Of a DNA stretch of 64,000 bases, positions 33,240 through 44,540 are shown piece by piece. The position numbers and the translations under genes were made by a program. Under the pieces are notes generated by a model. The model was given only the letters and a program-made list of their open reading frames with translations, did no database searches and was not told the DNA's origin. Positions within the stretch are counted from its first letter, which is position 1. Each line of letters starts with the position of its first letter. This DNA is from Ctena decussata. Lineage: Eukaryota; Mollusca; Bivalvia; Lucinida; Lucinidae. The DNA is taken from positions 86,277,138-86,341,137 of the forward strand of contig OZ022503.1 in NCBI GenBank assembly GCA_963989385.1, given 5' to 3'.

Positions 33240-34720
33240 TTGAAGCGTTGATTAAACAGTACCCGGATGTACTATCAAGTTTACCCGGTCGAACTGATCA
33301 AATACAGCACGATATCAAACTACTCACATCAGAACCCATACGGACGAAAGGTTATTCTATCCCGTATAAGACGCGTAACGTCATGGAGACGGAGATACAG
33401 GATATGTTAGATTTAGGGGTAATCGAGCCGTCGATTTCACCGTATTCATCTCCTGTTGTCCTAGTTCCGAAGAAAGACGGGTCTGTTAGATTCTGTATCG
33501 ACTTCCGGAAGCTTAACAAAGTGACAGAATTCGATGCAGAACCTATGCCAAATATGGAGGAGGTTATCAATAAAATGTCGGGACATAGATTCTTTACAAA
33601 GAAGGACCTGAGTAAGGGTTATTGGCAAGTCAGTCTTACTGAAAGATCTAAACCTTTGACAGCATTTGAAACGCCTAAGGGTTTATTCCAGTATAAAACT
33701 ATGCCCTTCGGTTTGGTCAATTCGGGAGCCTCGTTTAGTAGGTTAATGAGAATCATATTGTCCGATCTCCCAAATGTTGACAGCTTTGTTGATGACATGT
33801 GGATATTTACTGAAACATGGAAGGATCATGTGACGTCATTACGTCAAGTGTTAGATCGGCTCAGGTCGGCCAAATTGAGGGCAAAACCATCTAAATGCAT
33901 GATCGGATATGGCAGTATCGAGTGCCTTGGTCACAATATCGTCGGACAGACGGTACGACCGCAAGAAGACAAGATACAGTCTATCAGAGATGCTCCTCGT
34001 CCATGTACGAAAAGGCAAATTAAATCTTTTCTGGGATAAGCTGGGTTTTACCGTCGTTTTATCCCAAATTTCTCATCCATAGCTTCTCCTCTGACTGATT
34101 TAACTAAACGGGATAGACCTAATTCTATCAAAGATTGGCAAGATCAGCATGAAAGGGCATTTCAAACCCTGAAGAGTAGGCTCACGTCTAGTCCTATTCT
34201 TCGCTTACCTGTTTTTCAAGAAGGTAACCCATTTGTACTTCGAACAGACGCTTCAGACGTTGGTCTTGGAGCTATTTTGCTTCAGGAATTCGAAGGTGAA
34301 GGTCGTTTGCCGATTGCTTATGCTAGCAAGAAATTGTTACCTCGGGAAAGGAACTACTCTGTAATTGAAAAGGAATGTTTGGATATAATCTGGGGTGTTG
34401 CGAAATTTCGTAAATACCTGTATGGGGCGGAGTTCCTCCTTGAAACTGACCACAAACCTGTGTCCTATATGCAGACAGCTAAGGTGCTCAATCCCCGAAT
34501 CATGCGTTGGACCATGAAATTACAGCCGTACAGATTCAGGATCGTTGCTATCCGCGGCCAAGATAATTTTGGGCGGACTACCTTAGTAGATAGTTTGGCC
34601 ACATTATGCATCGCACCGTTGTTGTGTATATAGCTAGTTTTCCAGTTTTGACATAGCCTACGATTCGATCGCATTTCGTACTATTTCAGAAAAGAAACAT
34701 TGTTATGTTTTTTTCTCCCT
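33240..34720 (+). pseudogene. Ty3/gypsy reverse transcriptase and RNase H
   Basis: RT landmarks: LDLGVIEPSISPYSSPVVLVPKK, RFCIDFRKLN, FFTKKDLSKGYWQ (motif A), MPFGLVNSGASF (motif B) and FVDDMW with the catalytic DD at 33791-33796. The frame is cut by a TAA at 34037-34039, then continues as AGFYRRFIPNF. RNase H follows in the same pol region: RTDASDVGLGA (first Asp), EKECLDIIW (Glu), LETDHKP (Asp) and a diverged end GQDN..LVDSL. Coding ends at about 34633, only 100 bp before the 3' LTR, as expected if RNase H is the last domain. A few stops and a frameshift make it inactive. Confidence 0.88.
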
Positions 34721-34733
34721 AAGGGGAAACCTA
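34721..34733 (+). promoter_or_regulatory. Polypurine tract
   Basis: AAGGGGAAAC followed by CTA lies directly before the TGTTACA of the 3' LTR. This is the usual place for priming plus-strand DNA. Confidence 0.65.
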
Positions 34734-35333
34734 TGTTACAAAATGGATCCGATCGTCGTCTATGTCGTCGAAATTATTTTAATCCTTTCAATCAGTAGGG
34801 CTACAGTTTTTAGGGCAACTGTGGTAATAAAACATTTACGGAAATTGTGGCTACGTTATGCATGGGTTGTTTGTGAATACCTCTCGTGGACAGCGTATTG
34901 CATGATATTGAGGTGAATACCTGCACGAGTCTCTTGATTGTGGACGGCGTGTTGCATGATTTTAAGGTGAATACCTGCACGCTTAGATTCGTGTTGCATG
35001 ATTTAAAAGTGAGACGCATAGTATTTATACGCCTATCTTTTGTTGAAAAGTTAGACGTGGCTGTTTAATTCCAAGGTGAATTGATGATTGTTATATTGTC
35101 GAGCGCCTAGTTTCTGTGTTAAGACCTGAAGGGTAAGATTTTATTATATTTATTCAGAATAGTTTGGCTAAGAATGAAAAATGTGACTTCTGATTGATAT
35201 GGTTTGATTGCTGATTTTGTTTATACTGACCATGCTGCGCATGGTATTCGTATATTAAGAAGTTTTGTAAATTACGGAAATAGTTTATATCACTGATGTT
35301 GGTTGCAATGGTGTGCGTCTATTTGACGTCCAG

Positions 35334-35986
35334 TGACGTCAGTTGCATTCATGTTATTCAACTGACGTCAATTGCATTCATGTTATTGTGACGTCAGCAC
35401 TTTTTATATTAGTTTTACTGGTGTGCATCTATTTGACGTCCATTGACGTCAATTGCATTCATGTTATTCATATGACGTCAGTTGCATTCATGATATTCAT
35501 GTGAAGTCAGTTGCATCATGTTATTGCGACGTCAGCACATTTTATATTAGTTTCACGTAAACGTGGCCTATAGAAGTAGATTGATTTGTAATGGAACTAA
35601 TTCATATACTCGTGACGTCAATTGACGCCATAGCATGCACCGCATTAAGGTTTTTTCCGTAAGTTATAATGGTAACATTTGGTCGTCATGCGTTTGATTT
35701 GCCTTCACTAGATGACGTCATATGGTATAACATCATTGATGTCATGATGTCAGATCAAACGTTATGATCCCAAATGTGATAGAAACGCTTATTCAGTTAT
35801 TATGTTCTATGGCAAATGGTAATACGCTTTGTTTAAAGAAATGAATTAATACATATGCGAGTTAGATTTTTGGTAAATCAATTTAATGTAAATAGGTCGT
35901 TGTTTAGATTCATTCATGTTTTATGTGGGGTATGTCATGGTAATACCCGTTGACGTCAGTATACGCCTTGACAATGTTTGACGTCA
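35334..35986 (+). promoter_or_regulatory. Array of CRE palindromes in U3 of 3' LTR
   Basis: Same array as in the 5' LTR but with about nine exact TGACGTCA sites. The 3' LTR keeps some that are altered in the 5' copy (for example 35389, where the 5' LTR reads CGACGTCA). Confidence 0.6.
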
Positions 35987-36450
35987 GATCCTTCGACGCA
36001 CATGCGTGGTAGGATCTACGTTTCTTCATTGGCGGAAGTGGTAAGCACAATTTTGGCTTTACATCGTGAGCGCGAGTCGTGTCTAGTGACATGGCTGGCG
36101 TGTGCACGTTATGCTCGGCATTCGCCGAGGGCGTTGTATGGTATTTCCAAGACAGGCCCAAGTCTTACGTATTGTTATTATGTAGTTACAATGTATTAAG
36201 AGTAAGTTCGTTATATTTAGGCACATCAAGTCCGGCAGTCAGCTGTTAGGGCTTAGAGCCACGTCTCACCTGGAGATCCTGTGCCCATCTCCAGGTTAAT
36301 ACCAACCCGGGTAGAGGCAGTTACAACGCCGATTGTGCATGTTTCCTAAGCAGAGGCGGGAAGCACAAAATGTAGGCGTAGTCCATAATATTACTGCAGA
36401 GGTGAAAGTGGGACAGTGTTCGTCCACTAAAGTATCTTATTATATATAGA

Positions 36451-36490
36451 CTGGTCCCTGGTACGATCCAGGGAGCGACCAGTATATAAG
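36451..36490 (+). promoter_or_regulatory. 3' LTR core promoter: hairpin plus TATA box
   Basis: Intact version of the LTR promoter, with the CTGGTCCCTGG hairpin and TATATAAG at 36483-36490. Here the predicted start region is uninterrupted. Confidence 0.5.
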
Positions 36491-36987
36491 CGTGCGCATA
36501 TTAATATAAGTTGGTGTTCCTCATGATATATGGACTGGCCCGTGACATGATCCAAGGATCGACAAATTGAAGTCTACCAACATAAGGCCTTGTTTTTTTT
36601 GTATGAGCTCAAACTAACGTTTTTTGTTCTTTGTGTTTTCCTTTAGTTCATGGCGCTGAGCCGAGTACGGTGTTGACGTCAGACGGTAATCTATTTGCGT
36701 ATTGTACGCAAATCGATTGCAGATTTGAAACAAACACCTTACTTGGGCCAGCGACATGAACTGATATATGTTGTATATTATTGTAATTGTGACAGTTGTA
36801 AATTGTATTGTTGTATATAGAATTTACATTATATATAAACTTCAAAAAATTCTAACGTTGTTAGAGTTTCCTTGTTAGTGTAATACACTGGTAGATAACC
36901 CTTTAACCGGAAATCACCCTCCGCCATCCTGGCGACGCATAAGGCTCTACACCCGTGTCGACCGTGTGTAAAACCTTCTGCCTAACA

Positions 36988-37875
36988 CATGTCAAGGGGC
37001 CATTTTGAACCCTGGGCAACAATTTAAACAAATCAAATAAAGGACTATTAGGCAATGCTAAATACTAAATTTCAAGCATCTAAGCCTTGTGGCTCTGAAG
37101 AAGAAGTGTTTGAATATTTTTCTATGTAGTTTTTATGGTTCAAACCCAGGACCCTCTGGGGCGTGGCCATTTTGGACCCTGGGGCCATTGTTTGAACAAA
37201 CTTGGTAAAGGACCTCTAGGCAATGCAACATACCAAATTTCAAGCATCTGAGCCTTGCAGTTCTGAAGAAGAAGAGTTGTGAATATTTTTCTCTGTATTT
37301 CTATGGTTCAAACACTGGACCCTCTGGGGCAGGGCCATTTTGGACCCTGGGGCCATCATTTGTACAAACTTGATAAAAGACCATTAGGCAATGCTACATA
37401 CCAAATTTCAAGCATCTGAGCCTTGCAGTTCTGAAGTAGATTATTTTTGAATATTTTCTATGTATTTCTTTGGTTCAAACCTGGGACTCCCCGCCCCAGG
37501 GCCATTTTGGACGCAGGGGCCACCATTTGAACAAACTTTGTAGAGGTTTGCTTAGCAGTGCTATATACTAAATTTCAAGCATCTGAGCCAAGCAGTTCTG
37601 GAGGAGAAGGTTTTTAAGTATATTTTAGTTTTGAACCCTAGACCCCCTGCCCCAGGGCCATTCTGAACCCTGGGGCCACCATTTGAACAAACTTAATAGA
37701 GATTTACTAGACAATGCTTCATACCAAATATCAAAGCCCTTGGCCTAGCTGTTACAGAGATGATGTGATTTAAAGGAAATTGTTGACGACGCACGACGCA
37801 TGACGCACGTTGGGCGACGGACACTGGGTGATCGCAATAGCTCACCCTGAGCCAAAGGCTCAGGTGAGCTAAAAA
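36988..37875 (+). repeat. Right part of split pearl-like element with terminal hairpin
   Basis: It continues the array of 22.9-24.7 kb after the target duplicate CATGT (36988-36992), with about five more units. Then comes a GACGACGCACGACGC tract (37783-37820) and a strong hairpin, AGCTCACCCTGAGCC pairing with GGCTCAGGTGAGCT (37839-37870), followed by AAAA. The hairpin arm matches the left start 'gctcacctgag' at 22930. The whole element was about 2.7 kb before the retrotransposon landed in it. Confidence 0.85.
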
Positions 37876-39744
37876 CACTAAGGGATTTATTTAATTTTTG
37901 CATCACAATTCAACGTAACTATGGAATATGACCGGTAAGATGTTCACATTTGATTTTCCTTAAACAATAATGATAATAAGACAACTACTCTATCGCTACT
38001 ACTTCTACTACTTCTTATAATAATGCGAATGAAATAATAACAAAAATACACAATGTACTAAACGATATGATCAAGATATTTTACATGGTATCTGCTCTTC
38101 AACAAATTTGTTGTAGAAACATAGTTAGAAACTACAGGATTCCTATGTGTAGTCTGTGTTTGTGACTACGTTAACTTAATGATATGTACGTATATGCTTT
38201 CGGAAAGCTAGAAGCTTCTTTACATACTGTCTTGTAACAGGATGCAAAAAGTACGTAATAAGTTATAGCATAAATGACATACTGGTTGTACTAAATAAAA
38301 CAAGTGTGAATAGGTCTCATATAAACAAGATATTGCCAAGGACAGATGCTAAATTTCGCCCACGTACATCTATTAAATTGATGCATATGAATTCTTTTTT
38401 CTTGCTTTTCTTCAAAGCAGATCTTAACTGGCTTCAGATAAAGTGATTAACGGCGGATCTAAAGGAACAGTAGCCTATCGGTGTATAGTAAACACAAAAA
38501 AACCTCTGCACATGTGCACTCTAAACATTTCAATGTATCGGGTAAGTAGATAAGAAAATCCGTCTTTGCAAAATTAACACGCTAATAAGAGTCGAACTTG
38601 TTAGTTAATACCGGATGGTACTATTTCATGATGCACAACACTAATTTCAGAACGCATTTGTAGTTTTAAATTTAAATCAATTATTTGATAAATTAGATAA
38701 TTTGTAAGAGAAGAATTTTGCATCAGAAATAAAAAATGTTCGACTTATTTGATAATCTGTTTGAAATTAATTTCGTTTTAGTGTCTCATACTGGGAAATA
38801 GCACATTTTTTAAAATTTATTTTAATACTTTTGGCATAAAGCACAAAAGGATGTACTTAAAATATCACAAAGTTGGAACCATTAAGTTATCATTTAATGG
38901 ACAGTTAAATTAATAATTTTCGAAGAACTATCAGTATACCTATTCACCATGCTTCTATAAACGTCCCTTTATCGAATTTAATGCGACAGACGTGTGTTTG
39001 TGTATATTTTCTACAGAGTCAATGCCAGTATACCCCAGAAGATTCTAAGACTCTGACAAATGGATAGTGTGAGAGTGCAAGAAGACACTCTTTTAAATTG
39101 GGAGTACAAAATTCAGAAAATCTGCTTTGGCTTCTCTGTATGTGTTGATTCTGTTGGATTGTTGCAGGTTTTGCTGTATCAGACATCACCTGTCAAATCA
39201 CGTGGATGTAGCCTTTTAGGGCTAAAATAATTGACGTGTCCTTGCATACGTAGCATAAATATATAAAACTCAGTCCCAAAGATATGCATTGTATGATTAA
39301 ACTTCTTCATACGTATCTAAATCACGAAAAGCAAAGTACTACAAGCCCACAGAGCTTCAGGTAACATGGGTTATTGAATTATTATTTTACTGATTTCTCA
39401 ATAAAAAAATATGTGGTTCAGGATTATCTCAGTCCCTGATAGTTGCCGTTGCATCTTCTTTTCATTCCGGCATAATTAAGTAATTAATGTATACAAACCT
39501 TTAACGCAAAATGCAGACGGATGGATGAACGAACGAACAACAATGACGCACGTGAGAACAGAAACACCTAAATTACCTTTTTATTGTGATACTTAATATG
39601 CTAGGGATAAAACGAATGTCACACGTTTCCGTTAAAACTTTCAGGCCTTCAAGTTCAAAACACTCGGCGCACACATGGAAAATGGGTACAAGAATTGTGT
39701 ATACCAGACTCTGTGTGTTAGTGTTTATGCTTAAATGCGAGATT
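37876..39744. other. Gap without recognised feature
   Basis: About 1.9 kb of AT-rich sequence. No coding frame above background, no repeat family and no RNA gene that I can support. Confidence 0.5.
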
Positions 39745-41098
39745 TATAGGCCCCCGCCATGAAATGGACGAAGGGCATATAGACTTTACCCTGTGTGCGT
39801 ATGTGTGTGTTTGTGTGTTACCAAAATCGTGTCCGACCCATAACTTCGCCCTGAATGGTGGGATTTCAAAACTTTGGCACAAATAATTAGCATGACTAGA
39901 CAATGTATCGCGTGCAAAAACCATGTCGCTCGCTTGAAGGTCAAGTTCATATTGAGCACGTAAACTTTGTGCATAGGCTATAATGAATAATGTTCGTGTC
40001 CGGCCCATAACTTTCTCATGCATTGTGGGATTTCAAATTTTTATGGTAAAAATATTTATCATGACAAGAAAATGTGTCGCATGCAAGAAGCATGTCACTC
40101 GCTTGGGGGTCAAGGTCACATTGGGCACGTAAACTTTGTGCAGAGGCTATAGTGACTAATGTTCGTGTCTGGACCATAACTTGGTCATGCAATGTGGGAT
40201 TTCAAAATTATATGGTATAAAAAATTATCATGACAAGACAATGTGTTGAGTGCAAAAAGCATGCAGCTAACTCAAAGGTCAATGTCACAATCTGCAATCT
40301 AACTATGTGCATTGGCTACTGTGAATCATTTCCTGTCCGGGCCATAACCTCGTCCTGAATGGTGGGATTTCAAACTTGTTTGGCCTTATTGCATAGCATG
40401 ACAAAACAATGTGTCACCTGTAAGAACCATATTGCTTGCTTGAGAGGCAAGGTCACATTGGGCCCGTAAACTTTGTGTAAAGGCTTACTGAAAACATTTT
40501 CGTGTCTGAACCAAAACTTTGTCCTGCATGATGGGATTTAAAATTGTTTTGCATAAACATATATCATGACAAGACCATGTGTCATGAGCAAGAATCATGT
40601 CCCTTACTCAAAGGTCAAGGACACAGTTTGCACTTAAACTTTGTGGATAGGCAGCAGTGAGAACCTGTTCATATCCAGCCTATAATCCTGTCCTGCACAG
40701 TGGGGTATCGAATTTATTTGGCAAGGCGATTTGGCAAGACTATGTCACTTTCTTAGGGGTCAAGGTCACACTGCACATTTAGGCATCTTGTCCTGCACAG
40801 TGGGATTTCAAATTTATTTGGCAAGGCGATTTGGCAAGACTATGTCACTCGCTTAGGGGTCAAGGTCACAGTCCACATTTAAACTATGTGAACGGGTTAT
40901 AATGAAAACATGTTTATGTCATCTTGGCCAAGGTTTGACAGCAAAGTAAATGCAAGTCCTTTGACCGATATCTCTTGGCCCTTGATTTTTCCCTTTATAT
41001 TATACAATCTGCCTCTATAAAGCTAGTTATCCTACAAGTGCGAGTTCTTTAATCAAGGCGCTGTCTTACTGAAGGCAATAGGCGGGGGAATCCGTGCC
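39745..41098 (-). repeat. Pearl-like element, minus orientation
   Basis: The left end has a degenerate hairpin, GCCCCCGCCAT..ATGGACGAAGGGC (39750-39776), and the right end the matching GGCGGGGG at 41081. The core has about seven units of roughly 160 bp with 'gtgggatttcaaa', 'catgacaagacaatgtgtc', 'aaggtcaaggtcaca' and 'gtaaactttgtgcataggct'. Units near 40690-40880 are near-identical duplicates. A TG-rich tract occurs at 39790-39820. Confidence 0.6.
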
Positions 41099-41529
41099 CT
41101 ATGGACACATTTCTAGTTTTTCTTCATTTTTTTATTTTTTTATATTTTTTTTTTCATTTTTTTATAAAGTTTAGGTTTTTCTTTTTTCTCTTTATGACCG
41201 CTTGGTAATTATATGGACAGGATGTAGACGTATCTGGACACTGTTCCTTACTTTGTACTTCATTTGATGAATTTGTAGTATCTAGTTATTAAAATGTTAT
41301 ATCAGCTTTTCTCAGAAACCAACATTTTAGAGTAGTGTTATAGGAGCAAAGGTCAGTTACGTACAAAATCAATTTTTCAGTTCCCAGCCACAACTCCAAA
41401 CGGGAAAGAATGACATGAGAAAATAGAACAAGAAGGAAGTCAACATAAGCAGAGAGCAAAATTATTTTCTATGTTCTTGTTAGGAGATCACAAGGCTTGA
41501 CTGAACCCAACATAAATATATTAGCACGC
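41099..41529. other. Gap with T-rich tract
   Basis: T-rich low complexity at 41115-41175. Otherwise nothing recognised. Confidence 0.5.
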
Positions 41530-42015
41530 AAAATATCATAACGGTGGTGAAGGATCCAACTTTGGAGAAACATGGAAGATCCATAACTACCGGGTCAAGT
41601 CTGGGGTATGTCTTACAGAAAGCCAAGAGATTTTCAGCAGTAGGACAGAATATCGCCCAGAACTATACAGTCATGAGGGTTGTCGGGCTAGTTCAGTTCA
41701 GTCAGCACCAAGAAGATTTACAAGCAGTCGTTGGTGAGAAAGTTGAGATTGCACTAGCAGCACTGGAAAAAATGAAGTTGACAATATATCAGCCGAACGT
41801 GTTCAAGCAGGTATGGAGACAATGACTGATGTTTTAAAAAATATCTGTAACGAGATCTCGGATCAGGAGAATGGCCGACCCATGGTTTCAGTTGCTGATT
41901 ATTAAACTCCCTGGATGGGGTGACCTACTACTTTGCCAGAACTACAGAAGAATCAGCCTCATAAGTCATCCGACCAAAATCTTGCTGAAGGTCATCATGA
42001 ACAGGCTTAATGGAA
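41530..42015 (+). pseudogene. LINE fragment (linker to start of RT)
   Basis: The segment carries two pieces of an endonuclease/RT-type LINE. A stretch VKDPTLEKHGRSITT..SLGYVLQKAKRF (41547 on) resembles the linker found again at 52.6 kb. Then, with frame breaks, NYRRISLISHPTKILLKVIMNRL (about 41941-42009) is the RT entry motif. It is interrupted downstream by the pearl-like element and resumes at 43.84 kb in the same orientation. Inactive. Confidence 0.6.
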
Positions 42016-42059
42016 GTTAAAAATATAAACACGAAGGTCACGCATAAATTCAGAGCGGG

Positions 42060-43700
42060 AGGGAGTTCCATAGAATAGATATTTCATCTCAAAATATCAG
42101 TGTAACTAGAAAATGTGTTAATGAAACACTATGCCTGCAACCATATGATTGCCTCCAAAAAAGGTTCATCCAATAATGCTTGTACCTTTGTACCATAGGT
42201 TTCAATGCAGTAAGTCGAAAAGAGGCTTAACTCAGTGAAAAAATTACGAATTGTTTTCGAAAGTTAATCAGGTCATCTACACCTTGGGTAATATCTTCCT
42301 GCAAAAAAAATCATAATATTCTCCAGATATTTTTTCACAAGGTTCCATAAGCAAATAATGCACTAAGTTGAAAAAGGGGCATAACTCGATAAAAAAATCA
42401 CGATTTTTTTCAAAAGTTAATCAGGTAATCTACATTACAGGCAGTATCTTCCTGCAAAAAATCATAATCCTAGCATCAGAAGTTCTCCAGATATTTTGTT
42501 CATAAGGTTCCACAGGCTAAGTCGGAAAAAGGGCCATAACTCTGAAAATATGTGACCCACATAAAAAAAAGTTCGCTTATTTTTCATACTGATCATGTGT
42601 TTAAAGTTTCAAGTTCCTAGCTCTTATGGTTCTTGACTGGATGTAAAGGTACCTTTATACCATAGGCTTCAATGCACTTAGTCGAAAAAGGGGTATAACT
42701 CGATAAAAAATATGATTTTTTTTCAAAAGTTAATCAGGTCATCTTTACCTTAGGGGGTATCTTCCTGCAAAATATCATGATCCTAGCATCAGGGGTTTTT
42801 CAGATATTTTGTTCACAAGGTTCCATATGCTTACAATGCACTAAGTCGACAAAGGGGTATTAACTTGGTTAAAAATTCACAAACTTTTTTCAAAAGTTAA
42901 TCAGGTCATCTACACCTTGAGAATTGTCATCTTTCACAATCTCATGATCCTAGCATTAGGGGTTCCACAGCCTAAGTCAAAAAAGGGGCATAACTCTGGA
43001 AATACATGACCGGCGGAAAAATAAAAAAAAATACGGGTCTGCTTATTTTCCATACTGATCATGTGTATAAAGTTTCGATTTCCTAGCTCTTACTGTTCCT
43101 GACTGTATGTAAGGGTACCATTGTACCATAGGCTTTAATGCACTAAGACGAAAAAGGCGCATAACACGGTCAAAAATTTATAATTTTTTTTTCAAAAGTT
43201 AATCAGATCATCTTCACCCTAGGCACTATTTCCCTGCAAAACGTTATGCTTCTAGCATCAGGAGTTCTTGAGATATTTTGTTCACAAGGTTCCATAGGCT
43301 TACAATGCACTCAGTCGAAAGGGGCATAACTTGGTAAAAAAATCACGATTTTTTCAAAAATAATCAGGTCATCTACACCTTGGGCATTGTCATCCTGCAA
43401 AACCTCATGATCCTAGCATTAGGAGTTCTTTAGATATTCTGTTCACAAGGTTCCACAGGCTAAGTCGAAAAAGGGGCATAACTATGAAAATATGTGACCC
43501 GCAGAAAAAAGAAAAAAACACGTGTTCGCTTATTTTTTATACTGATCATATGTATAAAGTTTCAAGCTCCTAGCTCTTCCGGTTCTTGACTTATAGATAG
43601 CGGACAGACGGAAAGACGGACAGGCAGACGGACGGACAGACGGGCAGGCCCAAACCAATATGCCCCCACTATTTCTCCAAAATCGGGGGAATAAAAATAC
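42060..43700 (+). repeat. Pearl-like element, ~175 bp units
   Basis: Units with 'taggcttacaatgcactaagtcg', 'aaaaggggcataact', 'tttcaaaagttaatcaggtcatctacacc', 'catgatcctagcatcagg' and 'gatattttgttcacaaggttcca' recur about eight times. The end has 'gtttcaagctcctagctctt', a GACGGACAGACGG tract (43608-43648) and a TGCCCCCACTATT..AATCGGGGGA hairpin (43661-43691) followed by ATAAAAATA. The left boundary is uncertain. It lies inside the LINE of 41.5-44.1 kb. Confidence 0.6.
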
Positions 43701-43834
43701 CTTCAGCATCAGCAGAATCTGTGTCACGTCATAATAGCTTAAAAAAGAGTTTACAGTGTACCGCATGCAGCCTTATGGGTCACCATATGGAAGGACAATA
43801 TAAGTGGAAATCTAGTTCGTGTAACCAAGTACCT

Positions 43835-44140
43835 GTATAACATGGCCATAACTACCGTTCAGATGAATGGCAGCACAGGCAAAATAGTTCAGAATATGGT
43901 TGGCGTTAAGGAAACCCTTTGTCATACATCAGCTTAAAAAGTTCTTGAAGTGATTATGTCCGGTGCTCTGGAAACATTACTGAAAGGTTTGAATAGGGGC
44001 GGAACTCTTACCATTCTGCAGTTTACCAATGACATTATTGCTGTCGCTGAGGAAGAAAATGATCTAGAAGCGAAGCTTAAAGACTCGACTAAATCTGCAC
44101 AAGGTATGAAATTGAGACAAATACTGAGACGATAGAACTG
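43835..44140 (+). pseudogene. LINE fragment (RT core)
   Basis: It resumes the LINE of 41.5 kb. TVQMNGSTGK, then VGVKETLC in place of the usual VGVRQGC, and LQFTNDIIAVAEEENDLEAKL, where FTND stands for the catalytic FADD. The changed motif and a TAA within the stretch show long decay. Confidence 0.65.
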
Positions 44141-44540
44141 ATAATACCGCCGCTGGCATCCAGAGAGAGAGAGAGGAAGGTAAAATAGCAGAAGGTGTTT
44201 CTTCGAATACCTTGAGTGCCGTTCGTGAACTGGTGTCAAAGTATGTATGTATGTACTTATTCCCATTTGGGTTTGAGAATGGGATATGGAATCTGATTAT
44301 ATCAGTACTAGATGGTAGATAATGAACCGACAAAATCATTTAGCACTCCAGGCCCTAAACACTAACTATGAAAGGCAAAAAAGATAGAAATAGAAAATAA
44401 TAATAAACAAGAACATCGGTGGAAACGATGGATGCTCCCCAAAGGCTTGGAATAGGGGAATGGGTATCCAGGTGAAGGAGTGATTTTCTGTGTATATTAA
44501 ATGCAATTTAAAGTGGAAAAACATAATTTTCTTCAATACT
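44141..44540. other. Gap without recognised feature
   Basis: AG dinucleotide run at 44160-44176 and a TGTA run at 44238-44254. Nothing else is recognised. Confidence 0.45.

Larger units (their letters stand above)
24726..36987 (+). mobile_element. Ty3/gypsy LTR retrotransposon, Gmr1-like domain order
   Basis: The element is complete in outline. The 5' LTR (24726-29013, carrying a PLE insertion) is followed by a primer site, a leader, gag, protease, integrase, RT and RNase H, then a polypurine tract and the 3' LTR (34734-36987). It is flanked by CATGT. Integrase lies upstream of RT inside one continuous pol frame, unlike most Ty3/gypsy elements and like the Gmr1 group. Without the PLE it would be about 10.3 kb. 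LTRs differ by a few percent where compared (6 mismatches in about 230 bp, none in the first 115). At least four in-frame stops and several frameshifts make it inactive. Confidence 0.9.
34734..36987 (+). repeat. 3' LTR (2,254 bp)
   Basis: TGTTACAAAATGG..CCTAACA with canonical TG/CA ends. It is the uninterrupted partner of the 5' LTR, so it shows the empty site of PLE copy 3 ('attaatataagttggtg' at 36500-36516). At 2.25 kb it is long for a Ty3/gypsy LTR. I count nine perfect TGACGTCA palindromes between about 35334 and 35986. A TATA box lies at 36483-36490. Confidence 0.92.
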
